A stretch of DNA of 23,522 bases from a virus, in the IMG/VR virus record IMGVR_UViG_3300046656_000137, positions 1 through 23,522 of that record; one strand, 5' to 3'. A program made the position numbers and the translations under genes. A model generated the notes under the pieces. It had not been told where the DNA came from and searched no databases. It was given only the letters and a program-made list of their open reading frames with translations. The stretch's first letter is position 1. Each line of letters opens with the position of its first letter. This document shows, piece after piece, positions 14,405 to 21,200 of this stretch.

Positions 14405-15359
14405 GGGACCCCCCTGTACAGACGCAGACCCAGTCGAAGTTGCCCTGGTCGTCCCGTAGACCGGCCATCATGGGTTGGCCGTGGTCCGGGCACGCCTTCC
14501 GGATCTTCGGCTGGCCGTCGTCCTTCGCTGCCTCCATCAGCCGAGCCATCGGCTCAACCTCAGGCATCCGGTAGTCGTCCTCGGAAAGCCAGAACTCCTT
14601 GTGGTGCGACACCTTAACACCGGTGTGCACAAAGATCGGGATCTCGTACTTACCGACCCGGTAGCAGAACGACAGGTCCTCACTGACCTGCATGCCGTCC
14701 TTGTACGACACGAAGTCGAACCAGTGGTCGCCGTCGTCTTTGCGGATCCGCTCGAGCACCGACCGATGGATCAGCAGAAACGCCGCGCCCGTCCCGGCGA
14801 CCTGAACCAGCGTCTCCGGCGGGTAGCGGAATCGATTGGCGAAACCAAAACCCTGGTCGGGGGTCTGGCCCCACATGAATAGGGTCGGCAGCGGCCGGAC
14901 GACGAAACCGCCCTTGCCGTCGGGACCCATGTGCTTGAGCGCGAAGCACAGGCCACCGACAACCGGCCGTTCAACGGGGTCGGCAGCGAGCCGCACGCGC
15001 TCGATCGCATCGGCCTCGAAGCCCATGTCGGTGTCCAGGAACATCAGCCAACTGGCGTCGGTCTCGTCTAGGAAGTGCTTGGCCGCCATGTTGCGACCCT
15101 CGACCAGCGAGTTCGGGCCGGAGCAGCTCACCGCAAACGGCGCGTTCTCGTACATGTTGAGGCCGACCGACTTGTCGTAGGCGATCGCATTCATGAGCGA
15201 GATGTGCCACGAGTGCGACACCTGCCCCGGGTGCAGGTAGGCGATCTGCACTGTGCCCCCGGGAGGCCCCTCCCAGCCTTCTCCCGCGAACTCGGGGGCC
15301 TCGGCCGGTATATCGGTGGGGGGACGGCCCGTCTCGTCCTCCGGAGCCGCCCCCGTCAC
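14391..15359 (-). CDS. Glycosyltransferase family 2-like protein, 322 aa
   Basis: The start is GTG at 15359 (VTGAAPEDETG...), forming a GTGA overlap with the 80-aa gene; the open frame further upstream is a shadow. An acidic, Pro-rich tail (1-35) precedes a GT-A-like domain: VQIAYLHPGQVSHSW (37-51), LVEGRNMAAKHFL (85-97), WLMFLDTDMGF (104-114) with DTD 109-111 as metal-binding DxD, GLCFALK, GTGAAFLLIHRSVLERI, and VSEDLSFCYRV (225-235), where E227-D228 fit the usual catalytic acidic pair. HTGVKVSHH (245-253) may add a metal ligand. The C-terminus holds CPDHG (290-294) and CVC (312-314), a likely zinc-ribbon. It probably starts glycosylation of a virion protein. The target is unknown. Confidence 0.75.
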   Translation of the reverse strand: MTGAAPEDETGRPPTDIPAEAPEFAGEGWEGPPGGTVQIAYLHPGQVSHSWHISLMNAIAYDKSVGLNMYENAPFAVSCSGPNSLVEGRNMAAKHFLDETDASWLMFLDTDMGFEADAIERVRLAADPVERPVVGGLCFALKHMGPDGKGGFVVRPLPTLFMWGQTPDQGFGFANRFRYPPETLVQVAGTGAAFLLIHRSVLERIRKDDGDHWFDFVSYKDGMQVSEDLSFCYRVGKYEIPIFVHTGVKVSHHKEFWLSEDDYRMPEVEPMARLMEAAKDDGQPKIRKACPDHGQPMMAGLRDDQGNFDWVCVCTGGSRVVG

Positions 15360-15598
15360 TGACCCGCCGCCTTCCGGACCCGACCGCCGCCGGGACCAGT
15401 CTGCATGGTCGACTCGACCACCGCGCCCGGCGTCGGGGCGAGGGTCAGGTCCGCGTCGACCGGAGCGAGCCCCCGGAACAGCTCGGGGCGCTCGACGTAC
15501 AGGGGGTGGTTCTCGTCGATCGACTGACCCTGACGCAGAATGGTCTGTCCGCCACTCCACATCACCACGCCGTCGAAACTCGAGTAGTGGTGCGTCAT
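15356..15598 (-). CDS. Conserved-looking 80-aa protein after the capsid gene
   Basis: The ATG at 15598 (MTHHYSSFDGVVMW...) has a strong ribosome-binding site, GAGGAGGTCAAGCA. Residues 1-45 are well ordered (SFDGVVMWSGGQTILRQGQ, DENHPLYVERPELFRG); the remainder (46-80) is Pro/Gly/Ala-rich and probably flexible. No catalytic motif, signal peptide or membrane segment is visible. I recall similar small proteins next to capsid genes in actinophages but cannot name a function; a decoration or minor head protein is possible. It is the first gene after the 260-bp gap and overlaps the glycosyltransferase gene by 4 bp. Confidence 0.7.
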   Translation of the reverse strand: MTHHYSSFDGVVMWSGGQTILRQGQSIDENHPLYVERPELFRGLAPVDADLTLAPTPGAVVESTMQTGPGGGRVRKAAGQ

Positions 15599-15622
15599 TG
15601 CTTGACCTCCTCGGTCGTTGAA

Positions 15623-15666
15623 GTCGGGCGGAGCGGCTGGAGTTAGCCGACTCCTCCCCGCCCGAC
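15623..15666 (-). promoter_or_regulatory. Stem-loop in the leader of the 80-aa gene
   Basis: GTCGGGCGG (15623-15631) pairs with CCGCCCGAC (15658-15666), with an inner CGGCT/AGCCG pair (15634-15638 and 15645-15649). On the minus strand it follows the TAGGAT candidates by a few bases and ends about a dozen bases before the ribosome-binding site. If transcription starts near the TAGGAT boxes, this stem would lie at the 5' end of the mRNA and could stabilise it or affect translation. It could also act as a second terminator. Confidence 0.35.
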
Positions 15667-15667
15667 C

Positions 15668-15678
15668 ATCCTATCCTA
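15668..15678 (-). promoter_or_regulatory. Tandem TAGGAT boxes, candidate -10
   Basis: On the minus strand the sequence reads TAGGATAGGATGGT: two TAGGAT hexamers overlapping by one base. It lies just past a 13-bp hairpin and about 70 bp upstream of the ATG of the 80-aa gene. TAGGATGGT is shared with the rightward candidate at 231-239. No good -35 is visible; CTGGCA is a weak candidate at poor spacing. The region would be able to restart transcription of the modification and tail genes after the capsid gene. Confidence 0.35.
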
Positions 15679-15680
15679 GA

Positions 15681-15729
15681 CTACCGGCCCCCGTGCCAGG
15701 GGACGAGGCCTGGAATCGGGGGCCGGTAG
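15681..15729 (-). terminator. Perfect 13-bp hairpin downstream of the capsid gene
   Basis: CTACCGGCCCCCG (15681-15693) and CGGGGGCCGGTAG (15717-15729) pair perfectly over 13 bp, and the loop holds an inner CCAGG/CCTGG pair. It lies 130 bp after the capsid stop on the minus strand. There is no T-tract. It is likely a terminator or processing barrier that separates capsid mRNA from later genes. Confidence 0.55.
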
Positions 15730-15858
15730 CCGACGTTGGGCGGTGGACCCGGGGGATTCGTGGACTCGTCCTCCATCCCCGCGCGTTTGGGAGGGAGGGT
15801 ACCCCGGCGTTCCCGTTTCTCCGATGGAAGCTACGCCATCGGGGTCCACCACGTCTGG
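15730..15858 (-). other. Capsid 3' region with a further hairpin, no gene seen
   Basis: Directly after the capsid stop, CCGATGG (15821-15827) and CCATCGG (15836-15842) form a 7-bp stem with an 8-nt loop, a first terminator candidate. The rest of the stretch to 15730 contains no open frame that looks like protein on either strand. Confidence 0.4.
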
Positions 15859-17442
15859 CTAGCTGGACTTGTTGGTCAGCAGCTGGAAGGCGGTCGGGTC
15901 GACCACGTTCGCGCCGTTGCGTGCCCACGCGAACCAACCACGCTGGCCGGTCGGCCGGTTGTTGGTCACGTCGAACAGCATGGGCACGAACTCAATGTTC
16001 ATGCCCGCTCGCTGCGCGAACAAGTAGCCCTGCCAGTTGCCGACGACCAGCCACGGCTGGGTGCCGGTACCGGCGACGATGTCCGTCATGTAGTCGTTCT
16101 GGTCCCACTCGCGACCGAAGACCTGGCCGATACCCTCCGAGGAGAGGTTGACCGTGAAGTTCGGGTCGAGCGTGCCCAGCTGGCGCACGGCGTTCTGCGT
16201 CTTGGTCGACGACATCCAGGCAGTCGACGCCCGGCGACGGTGACGCTGCGGCAGCCGCGCCCAGATGTTGTAGATGTCCGACGTGGCGATCGTGCCCGCC
16301 GTGCCAACCGGAGTCGACACGACCGGGTTGGTCTGGCCGGTCAGGGCCGGGACGATACCGGTCGGCACGTTCGCGCCGGTACCCGTGGTCAGCTTGTCGG
16401 CGAGCAGCTCGTCGTAGCCGGAACCCAGCATCTCCGACATGCGCTCGGCGAAACCGGGCCAGTCCTGGCCGACCTCGATCGAGAACGGGATGAACCCGTC
16501 CGCGCGCTTGGTCGGGACTGCGGGCTGGGCCAGCGACGGGGAGTTGTCGGTCGACGGCGCGGCCTCCTGGTCGTACTTCCAGGACACGCCCGCCGACGCC
16601 AGGCCCTTCCACTGGTCGTTGGTGATCGTCTCGATCCGGCAGCGGTTCAGAACCGGGTTGTCCGACCCTTGCGCTGTCAAAATGATCGTGGGGTCGATCA
16701 CGACCGGGACAGCGAACCCGCCAGCAGCCGGGGTGCCGATCGACATGGCCCGCTTGAGGTAGTTCACCTCCTGCACGGCACGCGCCTCTTCGGGCGAGAA
16801 CACCGGGCTCATGCCGGTCGCGGCCTTCTGGAACGCCGACCGGTAGTGCGGGTTGGACGTCGCCACCAGGAACGCGGCGATCAGCTCGCCGTCGGTGTCC
16901 TGGTCCGCACGGCGCATGAGCTTGTCGATCCGCTCACGCTGGTAGTCGGTGAGGTGCCGCTGGACCTTCTTGTCGTCGAGCAGGGTCGCGGCCCGCGAAT
17001 ACCACTGCTCACGGGTGTCGTCGGTCCCCATCCGCCGGTAGTCGACGTTGTAGCGGTCCATGCCGTCACGGGTGTCCGGCGTGACGCGCAGATCGCCGTA
17101 GCTGGCACGCGCGGCCTTCACTCGCTCCTCGCGGGCCTCGCGGGTCTTGACGACCTGGCGAATCGCCTCGATCTTGGCCTCGTTCTCCTTGAACTCAGCC
17201 TCGTACTTGTCGAACGTCTCGCCGTCGTCCTTGCGCTGCTGCGCCGACCGGGTCTCGTCACCCGAGTCCTTGTTCGCGGCCTCCATGAGGTCGACCAGCT
17301 CCCGCTGGCGCGCCTCGAGCTGCTCGAGCTCGTCCGGCGCACCACCGCGCACGGGGAAGATCGGCTGACCGCTCTTGCGGTAACCGATCGGTCGCATGAG
17401 GCCACCCTTGCCGAGATGGCCCAGCATCCGGTCCCTGTTCAC
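15859..17442 (-). CDS. Major capsid protein, HK97 fold with N-terminal delta domain, 527 aa
   Basis: The start is GTG at 17442, overlapping the protease stop as GTGA; a nearby in-frame ATG (17427) is an alternative. Residues about 35-115 are highly charged and helical (ELEQLEARQRELVDLMEAANK..., KYEAEFKENEAKIEAIRQVVKTREAREERVKAAR). This is the scaffold-like delta domain expected to be removed by the prohead protease. The remainder shows HK97-type capsid signatures: YLKRAMSIGTPAAGGFAVP, GVSWKYDQEAAPSTDNSP, FIPFSIEVGQDWPGFAERM, LLADKLTTGTGANVPTGIV, and the C-terminal GQRGWFAWARNGANVVDPTAFQLL. The subunit builds the icosahedral head. It is followed by several hairpins, consistent with separate control of this highly expressed gene. 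Confidence 0.9.
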   Translation of the reverse strand: MNRDRMLGHLGKGGLMRPIGYRKSGQPIFPVRGGAPDELEQLEARQRELVDLMEAANKDSGDETRSAQQRKDDGETFDKYEAEFKENEAKIEAIRQVVKTREAREERVKAARASYGDLRVTPDTRDGMDRYNVDYRRMGTDDTREQWYSRAATLLDDKKVQRHLTDYQRERIDKLMRRADQDTDGELIAAFLVATSNPHYRSAFQKAATGMSPVFSPEEARAVQEVNYLKRAMSIGTPAAGGFAVPVVIDPTIILTAQGSDNPVLNRCRIETITNDQWKGLASAGVSWKYDQEAAPSTDNSPSLAQPAVPTKRADGFIPFSIEVGQDWPGFAERMSEMLGSGYDELLADKLTTGTGANVPTGIVPALTGQTNPVVSTPVGTAGTIATSDIYNIWARLPQRHRRRASTAWMSSTKTQNAVRQLGTLDPNFTVNLSSEGIGQVFGREWDQNDYMTDIVAGTGTQPWLVVGNWQGYLFAQRAGMNIEFVPMLFDVTNNRPTGQRGWFAWARNGANVVDPTAFQLLTNKSS

Positions 17443-18242
17443 CTTACACCTTCCTTCATCGCGTTGAGACGGTACGCCCGGAGTCGTGCCTCACGGGCGA
17501 GAACAGCCTCGTCGATCTGACGGCGTGCTGACGTGTCGTCAGCAGGTGTCGGGATACCGGGCCGGTATTCGGCGGTACGGTAGTAGGTCCGTGCCGCTTC
17601 GTAGGAGCGTAGCAGATCGGTGTATCGCTCGTGCGACCGCTGGGCAAGCCGTTCCATCCAGGCGTCGGTGCCGCAACGCCCACGCATGCCAGCCGACGCG
17701 GTCGGCGAGGCAGGCCAAGTAACCGGTCCGGCCTCGAACGTGCGGACCTCGGAGACCGTCCGCTCGGGGATTCCCTCGGGGTTGTGGTCGCTCGTGCCGG
17801 GCTCGTTGTTCCAGTCCTCGCGGATCACGTTGAACATGAAGGACGAGCCGTATCCGTCGGCCCTCAAGCCCGGCAGCAAGTCCCGGTTGAACGACGTGTC
17901 GTGCAACGGACCTTCGATCAGCGGCCCGTGGTAGCCGTCGGCGTTAACCTCCTCGAACCGGGTCGGCACGGTGAGCAACTTGTCGCCGATGTGCATGTCC
18001 ATGCCGTGGTTGAACAACACCTTAGTCGAGAAGGTGCCGTCACCGCGCTGGGCTTCTTTCGCTGTCTTGACGAACGCCCCAGGCATCGTGCGCTCCAGGA
18101 AACGTCCCTCCCAGAACGAATTGATCTCGTACCAGGTGTCGAACGGCGAAAACCGAACGACCAGGGTGCCGAGACCCCCCTCGTCGTCCGCACGCGTCAG
18201 TGGCCCACCCGACCGGACGATCGGAAGTCCCTTGATCCGCAT
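17439..18242 (-). CDS. Prohead maturation protease, S78-type, 267 aa
   Basis: The ATG at 18242 follows GGAGGTAGGA, a strong ribosome-binding site. The protein has the pattern of HK97 gp4-type serine proteases: GRFLERTMPGAFVKT (46-60), VLFNHGMD with H79, GYGSSFMF (130-137) with candidate catalytic S134, and RTVSEVRTFEAGPVTWPASPTA (161-182) with E165 as the likely acid. Spacing of H79, S134 and E165 agrees with the HK97 triad (65, 115, 148). It cleaves the capsid delta domain during maturation. The C-terminal 60 residues are charged and helical (HERYTDLLRSYEAARTYY), possibly a scaffold-like tail that is self-cleaved. It is translationally coupled to the capsid gene. Confidence 0.88.
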   Translation of the reverse strand: MRIKGLPIVRSGGPLTRADDEGGLGTLVVRFSPFDTWYEINSFWEGRFLERTMPGAFVKTAKEAQRGDGTFSTKVLFNHGMDMHIGDKLLTVPTRFEEVNADGYHGPLIEGPLHDTSFNRDLLPGLRADGYGSSFMFNVIREDWNNEPGTSDHNPEGIPERTVSEVRTFEAGPVTWPASPTASAGMRGRCGTDAWMERLAQRSHERYTDLLRSYEAARTYYRTAEYRPGIPTPADDTSARRQIDEAVLAREARLRAYRLNAMKEGVR

Positions 18243-18259
18243 TCCTACCTCCAGCCGGG

Positions 18260-18913
18260 TTATGGCGTGACAGAGTCTAGCACGGCTGGCACCTCAGCGC
18301 TGCCAGTCCATACCGAAAGCGTAGCCCCGACTTCGGCCGATCCGTTCCAGACAGACAGGGTCGGACCAGACGGAGCGGTGTCGTCGAGAGTCGACGAAGA
18401 CAAATCGACCGCCCCATCCCAGGTGCAATCCGGGAACGAACCATCGAAGTACGTGTCGACCGCCGCGACCGGCTCGAACAGCACCGCCGTGAGGGTCACT
18501 CCGGCTGGCATCGTGTCGACGATCAGGAAGATTCCGGTCGCGTCGGCCGGGACCAGCGCGACGTTGGCGACCTTCGATGCTCGAGCCACGTTGCCGACGT
18601 CAACGTTCGGAGTGGTAAAGGTCTCCGGGAACACCTCGCCGTGCCCCGAGGTCGTGTAGCTGATGTACACGGTATGCGCAAACTGGAAGACGCCGGAGTC
18701 GTTACGCATGTAGAAGGAGACAGCGAACTGCTGGCCAGGCGAGCAGGCGACCGTGGGGGGTCGGAAGTAACCCGAACCACCCGAGGTGATGCCCGTCGTC
18801 CTCGGCATTCCCGCCACACCGGTCGACCTGGCCGGGGAGCAGGTGCTGCCAGTCCAGCCGGTCAGGTCCACCCCCGCCGCCGGGTTGGTCATCCGGTTGT
18901 GTCGGATGGTCAC
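18260..18913 (-). CDS. Fibre- or decoration-like protein with carbohydrate-binding-like fold, 217 aa
   Basis: The start is GTG at 18913 (VTIRHNRMTNPAAG...), 1 bp after the preceding stop. Residues 8-160 look like a jelly-roll binding module: NPAAGVDLTGW, a GGSGYFRPP strand, FAVSFYMRNDSGVFQFAHTVYISY, GIFLIVDTMPAGVTLTAVLFEPV, then TYFDGSFPDCTWDGAVDLSSST, a segment typical of siphophage fibre proteins. The C-terminus carries two copies of TLSVWxGSAEV (185-195 and 198-208). Proteins like this are usually minor tail proteins, but here the gene lies between portal and protease. A head fibre or capsid-surface binding protein is therefore possible. Function is inferred. Confidence 0.6.
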   Translation of the reverse strand: MTIRHNRMTNPAAGVDLTGWTGSTCSPARSTGVAGMPRTTGITSGGSGYFRPPTVACSPGQQFAVSFYMRNDSGVFQFAHTVYISYTTSGHGEVFPETFTTPNVDVGNVARASKVANVALVPADATGIFLIVDTMPAGVTLTAVLFEPVAAVDTYFDGSFPDCTWDGAVDLSSSTLDDTAPSGPTLSVWNGSAEVGATLSVWTGSAEVPAVLDSVTP

Positions 18914-18914
18914 C

Positions 18915-19682
18915 CTATGTCGTCCTCACGATGACCGAGTTCGCCGGGGTGCCCCCTGGGATCGGGTCGAGCGGCCCGAGGAGCACGAGAGCATTGACGT
19001 TGAGAGAAACACGAACCTGCGCCGGGGTGCGACTCGCCCAGGCACTCCCCTGCGCCATGACTGTGTTGCCTGACGTCGGCGTGAGACCCGCAATCGTCGT
19101 AAGGTCGCTATCGAGCGGCTGGTAAGACGCGTCGTGATTGTGAGTCGTCGCCGATGCTCCGATTGCTGCTGGAGTCGGGAGCGCAGGATTGCCGTGCCGA
19201 TGGTCCGACCGGCTAACCGAGTCTGCCGCGCCCGAGTTGGAGGATGCCCCGTAAGCCGTCTCCGCTGTGACTGGTCCGTACGTGACAGAACCGCCACCAA
19301 CGTGAGTGTGGTTGGCAAGCGCATAGAGCTGCCCCGTTCCGTCCGGCGGTACCGGCGCGAGCTGATTCAGATTGATGGTCTGGCTCGGTGCGTCGTACGG
19401 GACCACCACGCTAAACGACGACTTCCAGTTCGGGAAGAACGGCCGGACCTCCCAGGTCCATCCGGTCGGCGACGCGTTGGGGTCGTTGCTGGCGTAGAGC
19501 TGGACGGACAGGACTCCGTCGTCTCCGATGGTCGCAACGACCTCCTCCGGAATCAGCAGATTCTGGTCAGCTGCCGCCGCAGGGAACAGGACCTGCGACC
19601 GAACGAAGCCGATTCGCCCAGCGACCGGCCCATCCTTATCGCGCAGCAGTCCGGTCACCGTGATCAGGACAGGTAGGGTCAC
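18915..19682 (-). CDS. Fibre-like protein with three HxH motifs, 255 aa
   Basis: The start is GTG at 19682 (VTLPVLITVTGLLRDKDG...), forming a GTGA overlap with the portal stop and preceded by GGAGGTGCGCA. Residues 1-110 look like a fibre base or upper-baseplate-type beta domain (GRIGFVRSQVLF, IGDDGVLSVQLYASNDPNASP, WTWEVRPFFPNW). The rest is fibre-like: NHTHVGGGS (124-132), SDHRHG (159-164) and THNHDASYQPLDSDLTTIAGL (180-200). HxH at 125-127, 161-163 and 181-183 is a motif known to bind metal along the axis of trimeric phage fibres. Placement directly behind the portal argues for a head fibre or a relocated tail fibre gene. No enzyme motif is seen. Confidence 0.65.
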   Translation of the reverse strand: MTLPVLITVTGLLRDKDGPVAGRIGFVRSQVLFPAAAADQNLLIPEEVVATIGDDGVLSVQLYASNDPNASPTGWTWEVRPFFPNWKSSFSVVVPYDAPSQTINLNQLAPVPPDGTGQLYALANHTHVGGGSVTYGPVTAETAYGASSNSGAADSVSRSDHRHGNPALPTPAAIGASATTHNHDASYQPLDSDLTTIAGLTPTSGNTVMAQGSAWASRTPAQVRVSLNVNALVLLGPLDPIPGGTPANSVIVRTT

Positions 19683-20938
19683 TGCGCACCTCCGTCACCA
19701 GGGGGTGTCGGGTCGCCAGACGGGTCCGGAGGGGGCTCGCCGGGGTCGGTCGGCCCTGCCTTCTGCTCAGCGAGGGTCAGAGCCATCGGAACCTTACCCC
19801 AATCGACCGGCTCGAGGTTGTCCTTGGCCCGGATCTCGTCGATCGTGTAAGCGCCGGTGTCGAGCTTGGTCTTGTTGACCTGCCACCTCTGCGCGACGCT
19901 CGTGTCCAGGAACGAGTCCCGATCGAACAGGACGAATTGCGGTCGGGGCAGGAACGCCGACAGGATCCGCTCAACCCGCTTAAGCCACCGGTTGGCGCTG
20001 TATTTGAGCAGCTCGACGTCCCGGTCAACGATGTTGGCGTACGTCAGGGTCGAGCCGGTCGAGTAACCGAGCACCTCAGCGACTCCGGGTCCGAGAATCC
20101 GAGCGCACTGCGCCTCGCTATAGCCACGCGACTCGAGGAACTGCGACTCCTCCGGGTTGACCTGGATCTGCTCGTACTTCCAGCCGCGCCCCAGCACGAT
20201 CGGCTCACGGGTCCCGAACATCGCCGCGAGAAAGCGGTCCTTTGCGGTCTGCACGACGTTCTGGTCGGCCATGTCGGACTCGGAGTTCGACAAGATGCCG
20301 CCGGGGTGCCCGCCGTCCTGGAACCAGCTCTTGCCGAACCGGGTCGCTGCGATGGAGAGCCCGAGCTCGTCGCAGTGCGCCGCGACCGGCGACAGGCCGA
20401 GCAGGTGCCCTGCCACGGGATAGGCCCGGCGATGGAAGACGCTCTTCGTGTCCACCGACCGCCCCTGGACCATCCACTTCGGCTGGCCATCCTGTAAGCT
20501 GACCGTGACCAGGTCCGGATCCCACAGGTCGACCTGACGAAGCATTCCGGTCGGTCCCTGGTCGAGGATGTTTCCATAGGCGTTGCCGCGAAGGAACCAA
20601 GACTGGGTCAGCATGTAGATCCAGTCTTCGACCCCGTAACCGTCCCCCGCCGGGTCAAGCAAGCTGTCCGGGGTCCTGATCACTTTGCGTCGACCGTCGG
20701 CCTGCTGCCGATAGGAGTCGAAGTGCATCTCGGAGACCAGCGAGGCCATCGTGTCCACGGCCGTGTGGAAGGCAACCGACTGGAAGCTATTAGTTCCGGT
20801 GTACGGGTCGACCTCCTGGTAGGTCAGGCCCGTCGACCAGTTCAACGCGGACAGCGGCATCGCGGGCCACTGACCGATGTAGTCCTGCCGCTTCTCAGCC
20901 GCGACCGGCTTCTTGCGCCCGATGCGAGGCAGCCTCAC
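19679..20938 (-). CDS. Portal protein, HK97 gp3-like, 419 aa
   Basis: The start is GTG at 20938, overlapping the small membrane protein gene by GTGA. The protein has the usual portal features: AFHTAVDTMASLVSEM (56-71), EDWIYMLTQSWFLRGNAYGNIL, LWDPDLVTVSLQDGQPKW, HRRAYPVAGHLLGLSPVAAHCDELGLSIAATRFGKSWFQDGGHPGGIL, and the clip/stem region LESRGYSEAQCARILGPGVAEVLGYS with YANIVDRDVELLKYSANRWLKRVERIL. The tail is Pro/Gly-rich and disordered (about 395-419). It forms the dodecameric ring through which DNA enters and leaves the head. At 419 aa it is typical of the HK97-type family. Confidence 0.9.
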   Translation of the reverse strand: MRLPRIGRKKPVAAEKRQDYIGQWPAMPLSALNWSTGLTYQEVDPYTGTNSFQSVAFHTAVDTMASLVSEMHFDSYRQQADGRRKVIRTPDSLLDPAGDGYGVEDWIYMLTQSWFLRGNAYGNILDQGPTGMLRQVDLWDPDLVTVSLQDGQPKWMVQGRSVDTKSVFHRRAYPVAGHLLGLSPVAAHCDELGLSIAATRFGKSWFQDGGHPGGILSNSESDMADQNVVQTAKDRFLAAMFGTREPIVLGRGWKYEQIQVNPEESQFLESRGYSEAQCARILGPGVAEVLGYSTGSTLTYANIVDRDVELLKYSANRWLKRVERILSAFLPRPQFVLFDRDSFLDTSVAQRWQVNKTKLDTGAYTIDEIRAKDNLEPVDWGKVPMALTLAEQKAGPTDPGEPPPDPSGDPTPPGDGGAQ

Positions 20939-21147
20939 TTAGCAGCCCTCCCCGGATTTGCCCGCAGGAGGGTCAGCACGCAAATCGCCAGACCCGCCAG
21001 GATGTACATGGCCGGGGGGTAGATCTGCCAGGTCCCCCACAGAACCAGGAGAGGCCCTGCCACTACCGGCACCCAGCCGAGCAGGTACAGCACGACACGC
21101 AGCGCGTATCCGGTCGCTGCCGCCGCAGCTCCGATTGCTTCGTTCAC
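20935..21147 (-). CDS. Small membrane protein between terminase and portal, 70 aa
   Basis: The start is GTG at 21147 (VNEAIGAAAAATGY...), preceded by GGGAGGGGCGAGC. The longer open frame would begin before this good ribosome-binding site. The product has two hydrophobic segments (about 14-34, LRVVLYLLGWVPVVAGPLLVL, and 42-58, AMYILAGLAICVLTLL) and a short basic tail (RANPGRAAK). No family is recognised. It overlaps the portal start, so it is co-translated with head genes rather than with the lysis genes. It might affect the host membrane or entry; holin-like topology far from the lysin is unusual. Confidence 0.6.
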   Translation of the reverse strand: MNEAIGAAAAATGYALRVVLYLLGWVPVVAGPLLVLWGTWQIYPPAMYILAGLAICVLTLLRANPGRAAK

Positions 21148-21200
21148 GCTCGCCCCTCCCGTCTCGGACAGTGTACCGGACGCAGCCACACCGCATGTCC

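Noticed and set aside
15736-17520. Plus-strand 594-codon frame opposite the capsid gene
   Set aside because: It is the antisense of a clearly recognisable HK97-type capsid gene; it is rich in Arg, Val and Asp, with no domain pattern.
21148-21200. Possible hairpin and TACACT -10-like box between terminase and the small membrane protein
   Set aside because: Pairing is limited to GGACA/TGTCC plus a few bases, and no -35 is visible; too weak to list.
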